Positions 16,436 to 24,041 of a stretch of DNA of 47,043 nucleotides are shown piece after piece. Position 1 is the first letter of the stretch. Every line of letters starts with the position of its first letter. The notes under the pieces are model-generated. The model was not told where the DNA came from and searched no databases. It was given only the letters and a program-made list of their open reading frames with translations. Source of the DNA: an uncultured Prevotellaceae bacterium. Its GTDB lineage: Bacteria; Bacteroidota; Bacteroidia; Bacteroidales; Muribaculaceae. The translations under genes were made by a program, and so were the position numbers. The stretch covers positions 1 to 47,043 of the forward strand of contig CAJLWM010000009.1 of NCBI GenBank assembly GCA_905210415.1, written 5' to 3'.

Positions 16436-16668
16436 TCAAAGGCTTTTGCCATATACTTTCTCGATGAGCACGCCGGTGCTGTCGGGGATGCGTCCGCCAA
16501 GCAGATGCAGGTAAGAGACGCCGTGTAAGGTGCGGTTGTTGCATCTGATGCTGTGGCGTTTCTTGTTGTCAATCCATAGCGTTGCGCTCTTGTTTTCATC
16601 CCATCTCACCACGATGTTGTGCCAACGGATGTGTCGTTTTTTCTGAGTTATGAGATTGTGTGTGGTGC
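16436..16668 (-). pseudogene. Remnant of LamG/concanavalin-like carbohydrate-binding domain
   Basis: An open stretch of about 77 codons without a start codon ends in TGA at 16436-16438. It reads RWHNIVVRWDENKSATLWID, then NRTLHGVSYLHLLGGRIPDS and GVLIEKVYGKSL. The W-H-x-I-V, LWIDNK and GVLIE patterns recall the C-terminal strands of LamG/concanavalin-type jelly rolls attached to Bacteroidota sialidases and other glycosidases. The N-terminal part of the gene is gone. A TATCTTTG box at 16689-16696 on the same strand lies just upstream and may now serve the flavin reductase operon. The remaining 230 bp to the MATE gene show nothing recognisable. Confidence 0.55.
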
Positions 16669-16688
16669 ATTGTCACAACTTATATATG

Positions 16689-16696
16689 CAAAGATA
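16689..16696 (-). promoter_or_regulatory. TATCTTTG box upstream of LamG remnant/flavin reductase operon
   Basis: A perfect TAnnTTTG match on the minus strand. If active it would transcribe the LamG remnant and then the flavin reductase operon, with an untranslated leader of about 315 nt. Confidence 0.4.
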
Positions 16697-16928
16697 CGTT
16701 TTTTTCTGTAATAGAGCCGCTTTTGAGTAGAAGTAGATTGCGCATTTTTGCAATCCAGACACCTGCTACATTGCCAATCATTGTGATGCCACAGTCTATC
16801 TGAGGCAAAATTTGGGCATATTCTGCATAATATCATTCATTATAATTGCGTTATTGTATTGTATAATTGCACTAATCTAAAAACATAGATACTATGTTGA
16901 TATTTTCATCAAAGAAAGGTGTGACAGC

Positions 16929-18254
16929 ATGAACGAAAAATATCAGTTTCTAACCCATGCGCCTGTCCATCGCGTGATAGGCGCCATGGCTTTTCCAACA
17001 ATCATATCAATGTTGTTGACCAGTGTTTATAATCTGGTTGACACTTTTTTTGTGGGACAAATCGATACACAATCTACTGCTGCGGTGGGTATTGCGTTTA
17101 GCGTGATGTTCTTCATACAGGCATTCTCATTCTTCTTCGGCAATGGCTCGGGCAATTATATCTCTCGTCAGCTTGGTGCGCAGAAGGTGAAGGATGCTGA
17201 GACGATGGCCAGTACGGGGCTCTTTTACACACTGGTATTCTCTGTTTTGTTTATGCTGATAGGTTTGCTGTTGCTCGATCCTATCTGTGTAATCCTGGGT
17301 AGTACACCCACAATTCTGCCATATACGCGCCAATATCTGGGGATAAGTCTGTTTGGAACGCCATTTATCATGGGCACATTCTGTATCAACAACCAGATGC
17401 GATTTCAGGGATTTGCCAAGTATTCGGTATATGGCGTGGTGAGCGGTTCCATCATAAACTGTTTGCTCGACCCACTTTTCATCTTCGGCTTCTCGATGGG
17501 AGTTGGTGGTGCAGCATTGGCATCAGTGATAGCTCAACTATGTGGCTTCGTTATCCTGCTTGTGATGAGTAGGAAGGACGGTGTGATACATTATAGCCAT
17601 CGCAAAATCTCTTTTGAAGGGCGATTTGTGAGGGAAATCATTGCTGGTGGCACGCCATCCATCTCGCGCCAAGGACTTGCCAGCCTTAGCACCATTGCCC
17701 TCAATAGCATTGCCGGAAACTATGGCGATGCAGCTATTGCAGCCATGAGCATTGTCACCCGTATATGTATGTTTATTTTCAGTGTTATCATCGGGTTGGG
17801 TCAGGGATTTCAGCCAATGTGTGGCTTCTGCTATGGCGCAAAACTCTACGATAGGGTGAAGCAGGGCTTTTGGTTTAGCACCAAGATTGGCTCGGCGTTT
17901 CTTTTGTTTTGGACTGTGATTCTTGTCATCTTCAGCGGAGAGGTTATCGCCTTGTTCCGCAACGACCCTGAAGTGATAGCCATTGGCATACCGGCGTTGC
18001 GCTATCAGATGATGATATTCCCGGCATGCAGTTTTATGGTTATGGCAAACATGATGATGCAGACCTGCAGAAAGACCATTCGCGCCAATATCCTCGCTGC
18101 TTCCCGACAGGGATTGTTTTTCATTCCTCTCATCATCATTCTTCCTCAATTCTTCGGCCTGTTTGGCGTGGAGATTTGTCAGGCTGTGAGTGACCTTATC
18201 TCACTCATCGTTACTATCCCTATAGTATGGACTGCATTTAGGGAAATGAAATAA
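16929..18254 (+). CDS. MATE family efflux transporter
   Basis: This 441-residue inner-membrane protein has about twelve hydrophobic segments in two pseudo-repeats. The first starts PVHRVIGAMAFPTIISMLLTSVYNLVDTFFVGQ, a hallmark of the NorM/DinF superfamily; the second starts GGTPSISRQGLASLSTIAL. MATE proteins export cationic drugs or metabolites in exchange for Na+ or H+. No local regulator is linked; a GGTGTGACAGC segment precedes the ATG, with a weak ribosome-binding site. Substrate is unknown. Confidence 0.94.
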   Translation: MNEKYQFLTHAPVHRVIGAMAFPTIISMLLTSVYNLVDTFFVGQIDTQSTAAVGIAFSVMFFIQAFSFFFGNGSGNYISRQLGAQKVKDAETMASTGLFYTLVFSVLFMLIGLLLLDPICVILGSTPTILPYTRQYLGISLFGTPFIMGTFCINNQMRFQGFAKYSVYGVVSGSIINCLLDPLFIFGFSMGVGGAALASVIAQLCGFVILLVMSRKDGVIHYSHRKISFEGRFVREIIAGGTPSISRQGLASLSTIALNSIAGNYGDAAIAAMSIVTRICMFIFSVIIGLGQGFQPMCGFCYGAKLYDRVKQGFWFSTKIGSAFLLFWTVILVIFSGEVIALFRNDPEVIAIGIPALRYQMMIFPACSFMVMANMMMQTCRKTIRANILAASRQGLFFIPLIIILPQFFGLFGVEICQAVSDLISLIVTIPIVWTAFREMK

Positions 18255-18308
18255 GGCAAAAGTCAAACATCTGGTAAAAAAGTATAAGACTAACGTGCGT
18301 ATATTTAT

Positions 18309-18316
18309 TATTTTTG
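18309..18316 (+). promoter_or_regulatory. Candidate -7 box for GH36 gene
   Basis: TATTTTTG matches TAnnTTTG, 31 nt before the ATG at 18348 and downstream of the MATE stop. It suggests the alpha-galactosidase gene has its own promoter. No convincing -33 box is seen. Confidence 0.5.
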
Positions 18317-18347
18317 CAAACGAAAATAACTGAAAAACAAATATATC

Positions 18348-20543
18348 ATGAAGTTTAAATCAATGGCTCTGCTGATGTTTACCATGGCCATGCCGGCTAT
18401 GGCAGATCAGGTAAGTGTGAATACCCAGGGGCTGTCGCTCGTGCTCGATGTTGAGAATGGGCAACCTGCCAAGTATCTGTATTTTGGTTCACGTCTCGAC
18501 GAACGCGACAAGGCTAACCTCAGTGTTACTGCCAATGGGCGAATGGATGTCTATCCTGCCTATGGCCTGAATACTGCGGCAGAGTCGGCTTTGGCACTGC
18601 GCCATGCTGATGGCAACATGTCTACAGCATTGGTGGCTGCGGGCTATGACTCGCACCAAGAGGCGAATGCCATGGTGACAGTGGTCCATCTCAAGGATGC
18701 TGTGTATGACTTGAAGGTAGACCTGTGCTATCGCGCCTATAATGATGTTGACTTGATAGAGGCATGGAGCGAGATAACCAATGGCGAGAAAGGAACGGTG
18801 ACACTCACCACTTTCGCCTCTGCCATGTTGCCTATTCGCAGGGGTAATGTGTGGATGAGTCATCTCTCTGGTTCATGGGCAAGCGAGGCCAATGTGAATA
18901 ATGAACCTCTTGCTCCGGGCGAATTTGTTATTCGCAACAATCATGGCACCTGCAACTCTAATACGGCTCATGCCGAAGTGATGATCTCGCTCGATGGCAA
19001 GGCTCAGGAAAATAGGGGTAGTGTGATAGGAGCTGCCCTTGAATATAGCGGCAATTATAAGCTCAAGGCTGTGACCGACGATACCGAATATCATTATATC
19101 TTCGCCGGCATCAACGAGGAGAATTCAGAATATCATCTCAAGAAGGGCGAAACCTTCAAGACTCCTGCTCTTGCTCTCACCTTTTCGAATGAGGGTCTGA
19201 GTGGTGCCAGCCGAAATTTCCATAAATGGGGGCGTAAGTATGTGCTGGCACACGGCTCACAACCTCGCGATATTCTGCTCAATTCTTGGGAAGGTGTCTA
19301 TTTCGACATTAATCAGCAAGGTATGGATGAGATGATGGCTGACATAGCTTCTATGGGCGGCGAGCTGTTTGTGATGGACGATGGATGGTTTGGCACTAAG
19401 TATCAGCGTAACACTGACAACTGCGCTCTTGGCGACTGGGTGGTTGACAAGAAAAAACTGCCAGATGGCATCGAGGGATTGCTGCGCGATGCCAAGAAGA
19501 ACGGTGTGAAGTTTGGTATCTGGATTGAACTTGAGATGACCAATACTACCAGCGAACTCTATGAGAAGCATCCCGACTGGGTCATAAAGGCTCCTAAGCG
19601 TGATGCAGTGTTGGGGCGTGGTGGCACGCAACTTGTTCTCGACCTCTCCAATCCAAAGGTGCAGGACTATGCTTTTAGTATCGTAGACAACCTTCTCAGC
19701 AAGTATCCTGAGATTGCTTATATCAAGTGGGATGCCAATATGGGCATTATGAACCATGGTAGCCAATATCTCCCTATGTCAGATCAGAGTCATCTCTATA
19801 TTGCCTATCATCAGGGACTCCGTAGTGTGGTAGACCGCATTCGTGCCAAGTATAAGGATGTGGTGATACAGTGCTGTGCCAGTGGCGGAGGACGTGCCAA
19901 TTGGGGTACGCTTCGTGGCTTCGATGAGTTCTGGGTGAGCGATAATACCGATGCCTTGCAGCGTATCTATATGCAGTATGGCACCAGCTATTTCTTCCCG
20001 GCCATCGCCATGGCTTGCCATATTTCGGCAGTGCCAAATCATACCGTGTTCCGCACCACGTCGCTCAAGTATCGCATCGATGTGGCCATGAGTGGCAGAT
20101 TGGGTATGGAGATTCAGCCAAAGAATATGACCGACGAGGAGAAGGCGCTTTGCAAGAAAGCCATCAGCCAATACAAGGAGATTCGCCCCGTAGTGCAGAT
20201 GGGTGACCTTTACCGCCTGGTGTCACCTTATGACAACGAGGGATTGGCTTCGCTGATGTATGTGAGTGAGGCGAAGGACAAGGCTGTGTTCTACTGGTGG
20301 AAGATGGCTAATTTCTATAATGTGCATTTGCCAAGAGTGAAGATGGCTGGTCTTGATGCTAACCGTATGTATAATGTGCGCGAACTCAATGCTGTAGACT
20401 TGAATCCTCTCTACTGTGAGGGCAAGACTTATACGGGTAAGTATCTTATGGAACATGGCTTGGAGATGCCTTATACCAACGAGGTGGAATGGGGCAAAAA
20501 GACCGATTGGTCGTCGCGCGTTCTTTATCTGGAGGCTGAATAA
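18348..20543 (+). CDS. GH36 alpha-galactosidase, secreted
   Basis: This 731-residue enzyme begins with a signal peptide (MKFKSMALLMFTMAMPAMADQ). An N-terminal beta-sandwich (to about 310) is followed by the (beta/alpha)8 catalytic barrel with FVMDDGWFG, the nucleophile region YIKWDANM (Asp462), CASGGGRANWGTLRGF and SDNTDALQR holding the acid/base Asp. A C-terminal beta domain ends the protein. This is the GH36 order, and length fits the 700-740 residue family. It removes alpha-1,6-linked galactose, for example from raffinose-type sugars or galactomannan side chains. It would complement the beta-mannan PUL, but it has separate transcription, so the link is an inference. Confidence 0.94.
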   Translation: MKFKSMALLMFTMAMPAMADQVSVNTQGLSLVLDVENGQPAKYLYFGSRLDERDKANLSVTANGRMDVYPAYGLNTAAESALALRHADGNMSTALVAAGYDSHQEANAMVTVVHLKDAVYDLKVDLCYRAYNDVDLIEAWSEITNGEKGTVTLTTFASAMLPIRRGNVWMSHLSGSWASEANVNNEPLAPGEFVIRNNHGTCNSNTAHAEVMISLDGKAQENRGSVIGAALEYSGNYKLKAVTDDTEYHYIFAGINEENSEYHLKKGETFKTPALALTFSNEGLSGASRNFHKWGRKYVLAHGSQPRDILLNSWEGVYFDINQQGMDEMMADIASMGGELFVMDDGWFGTKYQRNTDNCALGDWVVDKKKLPDGIEGLLRDAKKNGVKFGIWIELEMTNTTSELYEKHPDWVIKAPKRDAVLGRGGTQLVLDLSNPKVQDYAFSIVDNLLSKYPEIAYIKWDANMGIMNHGSQYLPMSDQSHLYIAYHQGLRSVVDRIRAKYKDVVIQCCASGGGRANWGTLRGFDEFWVSDNTDALQRIYMQYGTSYFFPAIAMACHISAVPNHTVFRTTSLKYRIDVAMSGRLGMEIQPKNMTDEEKALCKKAISQYKEIRPVVQMGDLYRLVSPYDNEGLASLMYVSEAKDKAVFYWWKMANFYNVHLPRVKMAGLDANRMYNVRELNAVDLNPLYCEGKTYTGKYLMEHGLEMPYTNEVEWGKKTDWSSRVLYLEAE

Positions 20544-20573
20544 CGCCAAGAGCGCTTGACTTCTGAATAAATA

Positions 20574-20618
20574 ACCGACTGATTTTTTAGGCGATAAGCC
20601 TGAAGTCAGTCGGTTTTT
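20574..20618 (+). terminator. Intrinsic terminator after GH36 gene
   Basis: ACCGACTGA pairs with TCAGTCGGT, followed by TTTTG; an inner GGC/GCC pair can extend the loop. It lies 30 bp after the GH36 stop and overlaps the 3' end of the DUF3791-like remnant on the other strand. Confidence 0.8.
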
Positions 20619-20857
20619 GTATATTCAACCTTCAAGCCACGTTGTTTGAAGTTGAATTTATCAAAAGCATCCTATATGAGATTTTCGAGGATATAATCAT
20701 CGCTCATAAGATGTAAACCATATTTAGGGTCAGACAGTTGTTGGTACACTTTAGTAGTGTAAAACAAGTTGAGTGCCCTTTCCGCATCAATATGCAGAGT
20801 TTCAGCCTACATCATTATTATTCGGCTTTGTTTGCGCCATAATACAGAATCTCTCAT
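20606..20857 (-). pseudogene. DUF3791-like protein gene with two in-frame TAG codons
   Basis: An 84-codon frame starts at an ATG with an excellent AAGGAGG site 8 nt upstream and ends in TGA. It reads MRDSVLWRKQSRIIMM, then TAG, then AETLHIDAERALNLFYTTKV and YGLHLMSDDYILENLI, then TAG, then DAFDKFNFKQRGLKVEY. The RIIMMxAExLxI, AxxLFYxxxVY and GLHLMSDDYI blocks match the short DUF3791 family common in Bacteroidales, often paired with DUF3990 genes in putative toxin-antitoxin-like loci. Both TAGs stand where Gln (CAG) is likely, so two C-to-T changes would explain them. Otherwise the frame is intact. Chromosomal genes nearby use TAG as an ordinary stop. Confidence 0.7.
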
Positions 20858-20859
20858 AG

Positions 20860-20925
20860 TTAATCCTCCTTGTATATTTGTTCTGACGAAATAAGCGACA
20901 GATAGTTGTCAACAATCTCTTGGTT
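20860..20925 (-). pseudogene. C-terminal stub of gene upstream of DUF3791-like gene, cut by repeat copy C
   Basis: Directly upstream of the DUF3791-like start (2 bp away) the same strand carries an open tail reading NQEIVDNYLSLISSEQIYKE and a final Asp before TAA. Beyond 20925 the frame runs into MITE copy C, so the gene appears to have been interrupted by that element. The stub is too short to assign a family. Its coupling to the DUF3791-like gene suggests a two-gene operon. Confidence 0.5.
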
Positions 20926-20926
20926 T

Positions 20927-21113
20927 AACACAATTCGGGCTTTATGGATTGGCTGGGTTTCGGAGTTTTAGAAGTGCAGGTTTCGATTGTCTTTTTATGA
21001 GTAATAGCCAGCTATTGCGAATTAAAAACAAGCAAAAGATGCCTTATAAAAAACGAAAGACTTCAAACAGTATAAAAATCACTACATTTATGGCCTGTTG
21101 ACCGATTTGGGTT
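20927..21113 (+). repeat. MITE-like repeat, copy C (full length, 187 bp)
   Basis: Same element as copy B in the opposite orientation. The left end is diverged (AACACAATTCGGGCTTTATG), the right end is ACCGATTTGGGTT at 21113. It contains the central palindrome TAATAGCCAGCTATTGCGAA and the GATGCCTTATAAAAAACGAA segment. It is inserted between the stub of a gene and the terminators of the sialidase gene. Confidence 0.85.
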
Positions 21114-21149
21114 TATTGCATCCATATATGTTCTCTTGTTTATAGTACA

Positions 21150-21183
21150 AAACCACCACAAATATTGATAAGAGTGGTGGTTT
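21150..21183 (-). terminator. Hairpin AAACCACCAC/GTGGTGGTTT
   Basis: A perfect 10-bp stem with a 14-nt loop, downstream of the sialidase gene on its strand; the minus strand continues TTTTG after the stem. It is probably a terminator, second in line after the hairpin at 21239-21264. Confidence 0.65.
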
Positions 21184-21238
21184 CGTACAGGGCTTTTTGT
21201 CAAGAATCTGTTGAAATATAGCTGTAAATCGATTTGGT

Positions 21239-21264
21239 GTGGCGGAGTGGTCTGACTCCGCCAC
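21239..21264 (-). terminator. GC-rich hairpin just after sialidase gene
   Basis: GTGGCGGAG and CTCCGCCAC form a perfect 9-bp stem with an 8-nt loop, 8 bp after the sialidase stop. It lacks a T-tract, so it may act with the hairpin at 21150-21183 or protect the 3' end of the mRNA. Confidence 0.6.
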
Positions 21265-21272
21265 AAGTTAAA

Positions 21273-22460
21273 TCACTTTGCCTCAAACTCTCCGCCCGTA
21301 ATCTCGCTGAGCGAATAGTCGCGGAATAGCATATCATATCCGCCGTTTGTGTATGATTCCTCATAGAAGAAGGCAATGCGCTTGTTGGTCATCTGCTCCA
21401 TTGTGGAGTAGGCAGAGTCGGTGTTGCTCACGCGGAAAGCCTTCCATCCCGATGTGAAGCAAACTGGTGAGGCGTAATCGGTAGCTGAGGCCAATTCCTT
21501 GTAGTATATGCCCACGTAGTTGCGCTGGCTGTCCATAGGCACTGAGAAGAGCAGAACATTGGTTTTTTTGCCGTTGGACTTGCGTACGGCATTCACCATC
21601 ATCACCTCGCCGTTGCACATAGCCGATTTGTATTGCTTGTCGAGCATTACTGGCTCTTGCCATTTGCCATCAGCCTTCTTGGCATCGTTATACTTGAAGA
21701 TGTTGAATATTCGGCCTTCTCCACGTTGATAGCGGCTGCAAAGCAAAAGGTCGCCATTAGGCAGTTCCACAACCTTAGCTTCATCGCCGTAGAGTGCAGG
21801 ACGTGCATCGACTCCACCGAGTGGCTTCCAATTGCGACCGAAGTCGTCGGAATAGAGCACCACGTTGCCAATATTTGTGCACAATGCCGAATAGATGCGG
21901 TGATATTTGCCCGCCTTTATCTTGCTGCTTTGGCAGATTTTTCCGGAGGTGAAAAAGAGCTTATGCACAGCACCGTTCATCAGCTTGTATATTTGGTCTG
22001 TGATTTCCTCGCCCTTCCAGTTTATGCCGTCGGTGCTGTAGTATCGTCCCACGCGGTTGGGATTGTCGAGAGTCGACTCCCAATACCACACGTTCCCCGA
22101 AGCACACATCATCATCATCTCTCCGGTTTTGCGGTCGGTGACCACAGCGGCGTCGCCATGAGCGATGTCGAAGGGTTCGTTTTTGCCACCGCCTTTCACC
22201 ACAGTATGTTCTTCGCTCCAAGTCTTGCCATAGTCTGTACTATATTTTGCCACTATATCGATGACGCCGCCACCCACATCCGTGCGGCACGGACGGAAGT
22301 CGCTGTAAGCAAACACGCTACCATCTTTGGCATTCACGATGGCGGGGATGCGATAACAGGTGTTGGTTGAGTCGGTCTCGAATAGTACGGTCTGAGCAAA
22401 CGCGTTACCGGACAAAAGAATTGCGGCAAACGCAGCCAATAGGGATATTTTATTTCTCAT
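21273..22460 (-). CDS. Exo-alpha-sialidase (GH33), secreted
   Basis: This 395-residue enzyme has a signal peptide (about 1-22, ending NAFAQ). The arginine-triad motif YRIPAIV lies at 36-42 and SDFRPCRTD follows. Two Asp-box repeats are clear, YSTDYGKTW (73-81) and YSDDFGRNW. Near the C-terminus SDSAYSTMEQM and FFYEESYTNGGYDMLF carry the Tyr/Glu catalytic pair region. It releases terminal sialic acids from host glycans, presumably in the periplasm or outside. It is the catalytic propeller only, lacking the N-terminal lectin domain of many Bacteroides sialidases. No sialic acid catabolic genes are next to it. Confidence 0.93.
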   Translation of the reverse strand: MRNKISLLAAFAAILLSGNAFAQTVLFETDSTNTCYRIPAIVNAKDGSVFAYSDFRPCRTDVGGGVIDIVAKYSTDYGKTWSEEHTVVKGGGKNEPFDIAHGDAAVVTDRKTGEMMMMCASGNVWYWESTLDNPNRVGRYYSTDGINWKGEEITDQIYKLMNGAVHKLFFTSGKICQSSKIKAGKYHRIYSALCTNIGNVVLYSDDFGRNWKPLGGVDARPALYGDEAKVVELPNGDLLLCSRYQRGEGRIFNIFKYNDAKKADGKWQEPVMLDKQYKSAMCNGEVMMVNAVRKSNGKKTNVLLFSVPMDSQRNYVGIYYKELASATDYASPVCFTSGWKAFRVSNTDSAYSTMEQMTNKRIAFFYEESYTNGGYDMLFRDYSLSEITGGEFEAK

Positions 22461-22511
22461 GCAATTTTGGTGTTGTTTTTAGTTTATTATTGTCGTTATT
22501 GGTTTCGTTAA

Positions 22512-22519
22512 CAAAAGTA
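22512..22519 (-). promoter_or_regulatory. Candidate -7 box for sialidase gene
   Basis: TACTTTTG on the minus strand matches TAnnTTTG and is about 52 nt upstream of the ATG at 22460. Half-copy E of the repeat begins only 15 bp further upstream. Confidence 0.5.
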
Positions 22520-22533
22520 ATGAAAAATCATTA

Positions 22534-22588
22534 AACCCAAATCGGTTATTAGGCTGTAAATGTAATATTTTTCTACTGCTTGGTGTAT
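22534..22588 (-). repeat. MITE-like repeat, half copy E
   Basis: About 55 bp of one end of the element: AACCCAAATCGGTTATTAGG at the terminus, then CTGTAAATGTAAT and CTACTGCTTGG as in copy B. The palindrome and the other end are missing, and similarity fades near the 3' end of the GNAT gene. Confidence 0.75.
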
Positions 22589-22607
22589 TCTTTCTCGTGT
22601 CTGTATT

Positions 22608-23123
22608 TTATCCGTTATATTTGAGGATCTTGACCATCTCCTTGTCGCCACCCACAAGCAGGCTGCATTTGTTAAGCATTCCGGTGTCTGTGAATCCGCA
22701 TTTCGCCATGACTCTTCCTGATGCAGGATTGTTGGTGAAATGGTCAGCCCAGATGTCCTTGAAATGCTTCTCGTGGGTGCAGTAGTCGAGCATCAACTTC
22801 AAGGCTTCAGTGCAGATTCCCTTATTCCAAAAGGGCTTTCCTACCCAATAGCCCACCTCGCAGTCGTTTTCTCCGATAGGGATGTTGCTGGACTCATGAG
22901 TATAGTAGCCGATGCAGCCGATGGCTTCGCCCGTATCTTTCAAGACAATCGCCCATGTAGTGTCATTATTGAAGAATGTCCGTATAATCTCCCGACTTTC
23001 TTCTACAGACTTATGTGCAGGCCATCCTGCTCGAGGTCCAACATCAGGGGCGGAGGCGTATTTGAAGAGCGCCTCTGCATCCGATTCCTGCCAATGGCGA
23101 AGTAAAATTCTTTCTGTTTCCAT
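22608..23123 (-). CDS. GNAT family N-acetyltransferase (RimJ/RimL type)
   Basis: This 171-residue protein begins METERILLRHWQESDAEALFKYA, the RimJ-like start. It carries the GNAT core with AIGCIGYYTHESSN, EVGYWVGKPFWNKGICTEALKLML (acetyl-CoA loop) and NPASGRVMAKCGFTDTGMLNK. It would acetylate an amine, possibly a ribosomal protein N-terminus or a small molecule. It is the last gene of a leftward cluster of short genes. Substrate unknown. Confidence 0.93.
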   Translation of the reverse strand: METERILLRHWQESDAEALFKYASAPDVGPRAGWPAHKSVEESREIIRTFFNNDTTWAIVLKDTGEAIGCIGYYTHESSNIPIGENDCEVGYWVGKPFWNKGICTEALKLMLDYCTHEKHFKDIWADHFTNNPASGRVMAKCGFTDTGMLNKCSLLVGGDKEMVKILKYNG

Positions 23124-23152
23124 CAGATTATTTCAATGAAGTTATACGTTCT

Positions 23153-23392
23153 TTATTTTATTATCAATTCATTCAGTTTATCCTCTCTGATAATCTTCGG
23201 CTGAGCCTTGCCAGCGAGAATGAGAATCTTCTTGCCATTGCGGTAGATGTGAAGCTGACGTGAGCGAACCACGGCTGTCAACTCACCATCGTCCTGCATG
23301 GCTTGCCAGATGGGATAAAATATGCCGTCTGTTTCAAACAACTTCTTCTGAAGGTGTGAGCAGAGGTTTGTTGTATCAATAGTCATAATCAT
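23153..23392 (-). CDS. Conserved hypothetical protein (79 aa)
   Basis: Not assigned to a named family. The sequence shows a strongly conserved-looking core (GIFYPIWQAMQDDGELTAVV, SRQLHIYRNGKKILILAGKA, PKIIRED), which I recall as the N-terminal part of longer Bacteroidales hypothetical proteins, so this may be a shortened form. The protein is soluble. I chose the ATG at 23392 because GAAGGAAAA directly precedes it; an earlier in-frame ATG at 23419 overlaps the upstream DUF1294 gene. Confidence 0.6.
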   Translation of the reverse strand: MIMTIDTTNLCSHLQKKLFETDGIFYPIWQAMQDDGELTAVVRSRQLHIYRNGKKILILAGKAQPKIIREDKLNELIIK

Positions 23393-23400
23393 ATTTTCCT

Positions 23401-23694
23401 TCAAACTATTTGTTTCCAAAGATTCATGTGTAAATACGCCATCAGCGCAATCTGTATCAGCAGAATGGCAGGAACACCGTATTTGAATTTCTTGTGCATC
23501 GTCTTATGGCGCCAGACTTTCATTCCCATCCATGCCCCGATGCTTCCTCCAAGAACAGCCAGCAACAAAAGTGTGGCTTCCGGAATTCGCCATTTGGCTT
23601 TCTTGGCCTTGTATTTGTCAATGCCGTATATGATGAATGCAACTGCATTGATGGCAAGGAGATAGTAGGCGAGGCAACTATGTAATGTGTTCAT
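23401..23694 (-). CDS. DUF1294 family membrane protein
   Basis: This 97-residue protein has three membrane segments: YYLLAINAVAFIIYGIDKYKAKK, ATLLLLAVLGGSIGAWMGM and GVPAILLIQIALMAYL. The conserved DUF1294 features (YGIDK, RIPE, GGSxGAWxGM, RHKTxHxKF) are all present. Function is unknown; some members are fused to cold-shock domains, this one is not. It lies 16 bp after ygbA. Confidence 0.92.
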   Translation of the reverse strand: MNTLHSCLAYYLLAINAVAFIIYGIDKYKAKKAKWRIPEATLLLLAVLGGSIGAWMGMKVWRHKTMHKKFKYGVPAILLIQIALMAYLHMNLWKQIV

Positions 23695-23710
23695 GCTCTT
23701 TTTTCTGTTA

Positions 23711-24007
23711 TTATAATTCTCTTATGATATGCTTGATGGCAGCAATCGGGTGATATAAAATCATTCTCGGACCTGCCCAACGCATCACTTTGCGCATTTG
23801 TTCTTTCATCTGAGGGCGATAGCAGTGGATGGGACACTTCTTGCAAGTCGTTTTCTTCTCGCCAAACTTGCAGTGTTCCAGTCTTGCAATAGCATATTGT
23901 AGCAACACTTGGCACTCTGGACATAACTCCTTGTTGCCCTCCTGCTTCCTGCAGTACAGACGTATCATCTGCTCCACAACTCGTTTTTCTTCATCTATTC
24001 TGTTCAT
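23711..24007 (-). CDS. ygbA: Nitrous oxide-stimulated promoter family protein (YgbA-like)
   Basis: This 98-residue cytosolic protein is Cys-rich: LCPECQVLLQYA, CKFGEKKTTCKKCPIHCY, then YRPQMKEQMRKVMRWAGPRMILYHPIAAIKHI. This is the YgbA_NO family signature. In enterobacteria the homologue is strongly induced by nitric oxide through NsrR and supports growth under nitrosative stress; the cysteines suggest metal or cluster binding. No NsrR-type operator was identified here. Confidence 0.92.
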   Translation of the reverse strand: MNRIDEEKRVVEQMIRLYCRKQEGNKELCPECQVLLQYAIARLEHCKFGEKKTTCKKCPIHCYRPQMKEQMRKVMRWAGPRMILYHPIAAIKHIIREL

Positions 24008-24041
24008 ATTCTGCTTATTACGCTATTTATTGCCTCCATGA

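Noticed and set aside
21239..21264. tRNA-like string GGCGGAGTGGTCTGAC near the sialidase end, resembling a tRNA-Ser D-arm
   Set aside because: It is one half of a perfect 9-bp hairpin, with no acceptor stem, anticodon arm or T-arm around it; a terminator or 3'-end structure explains it.
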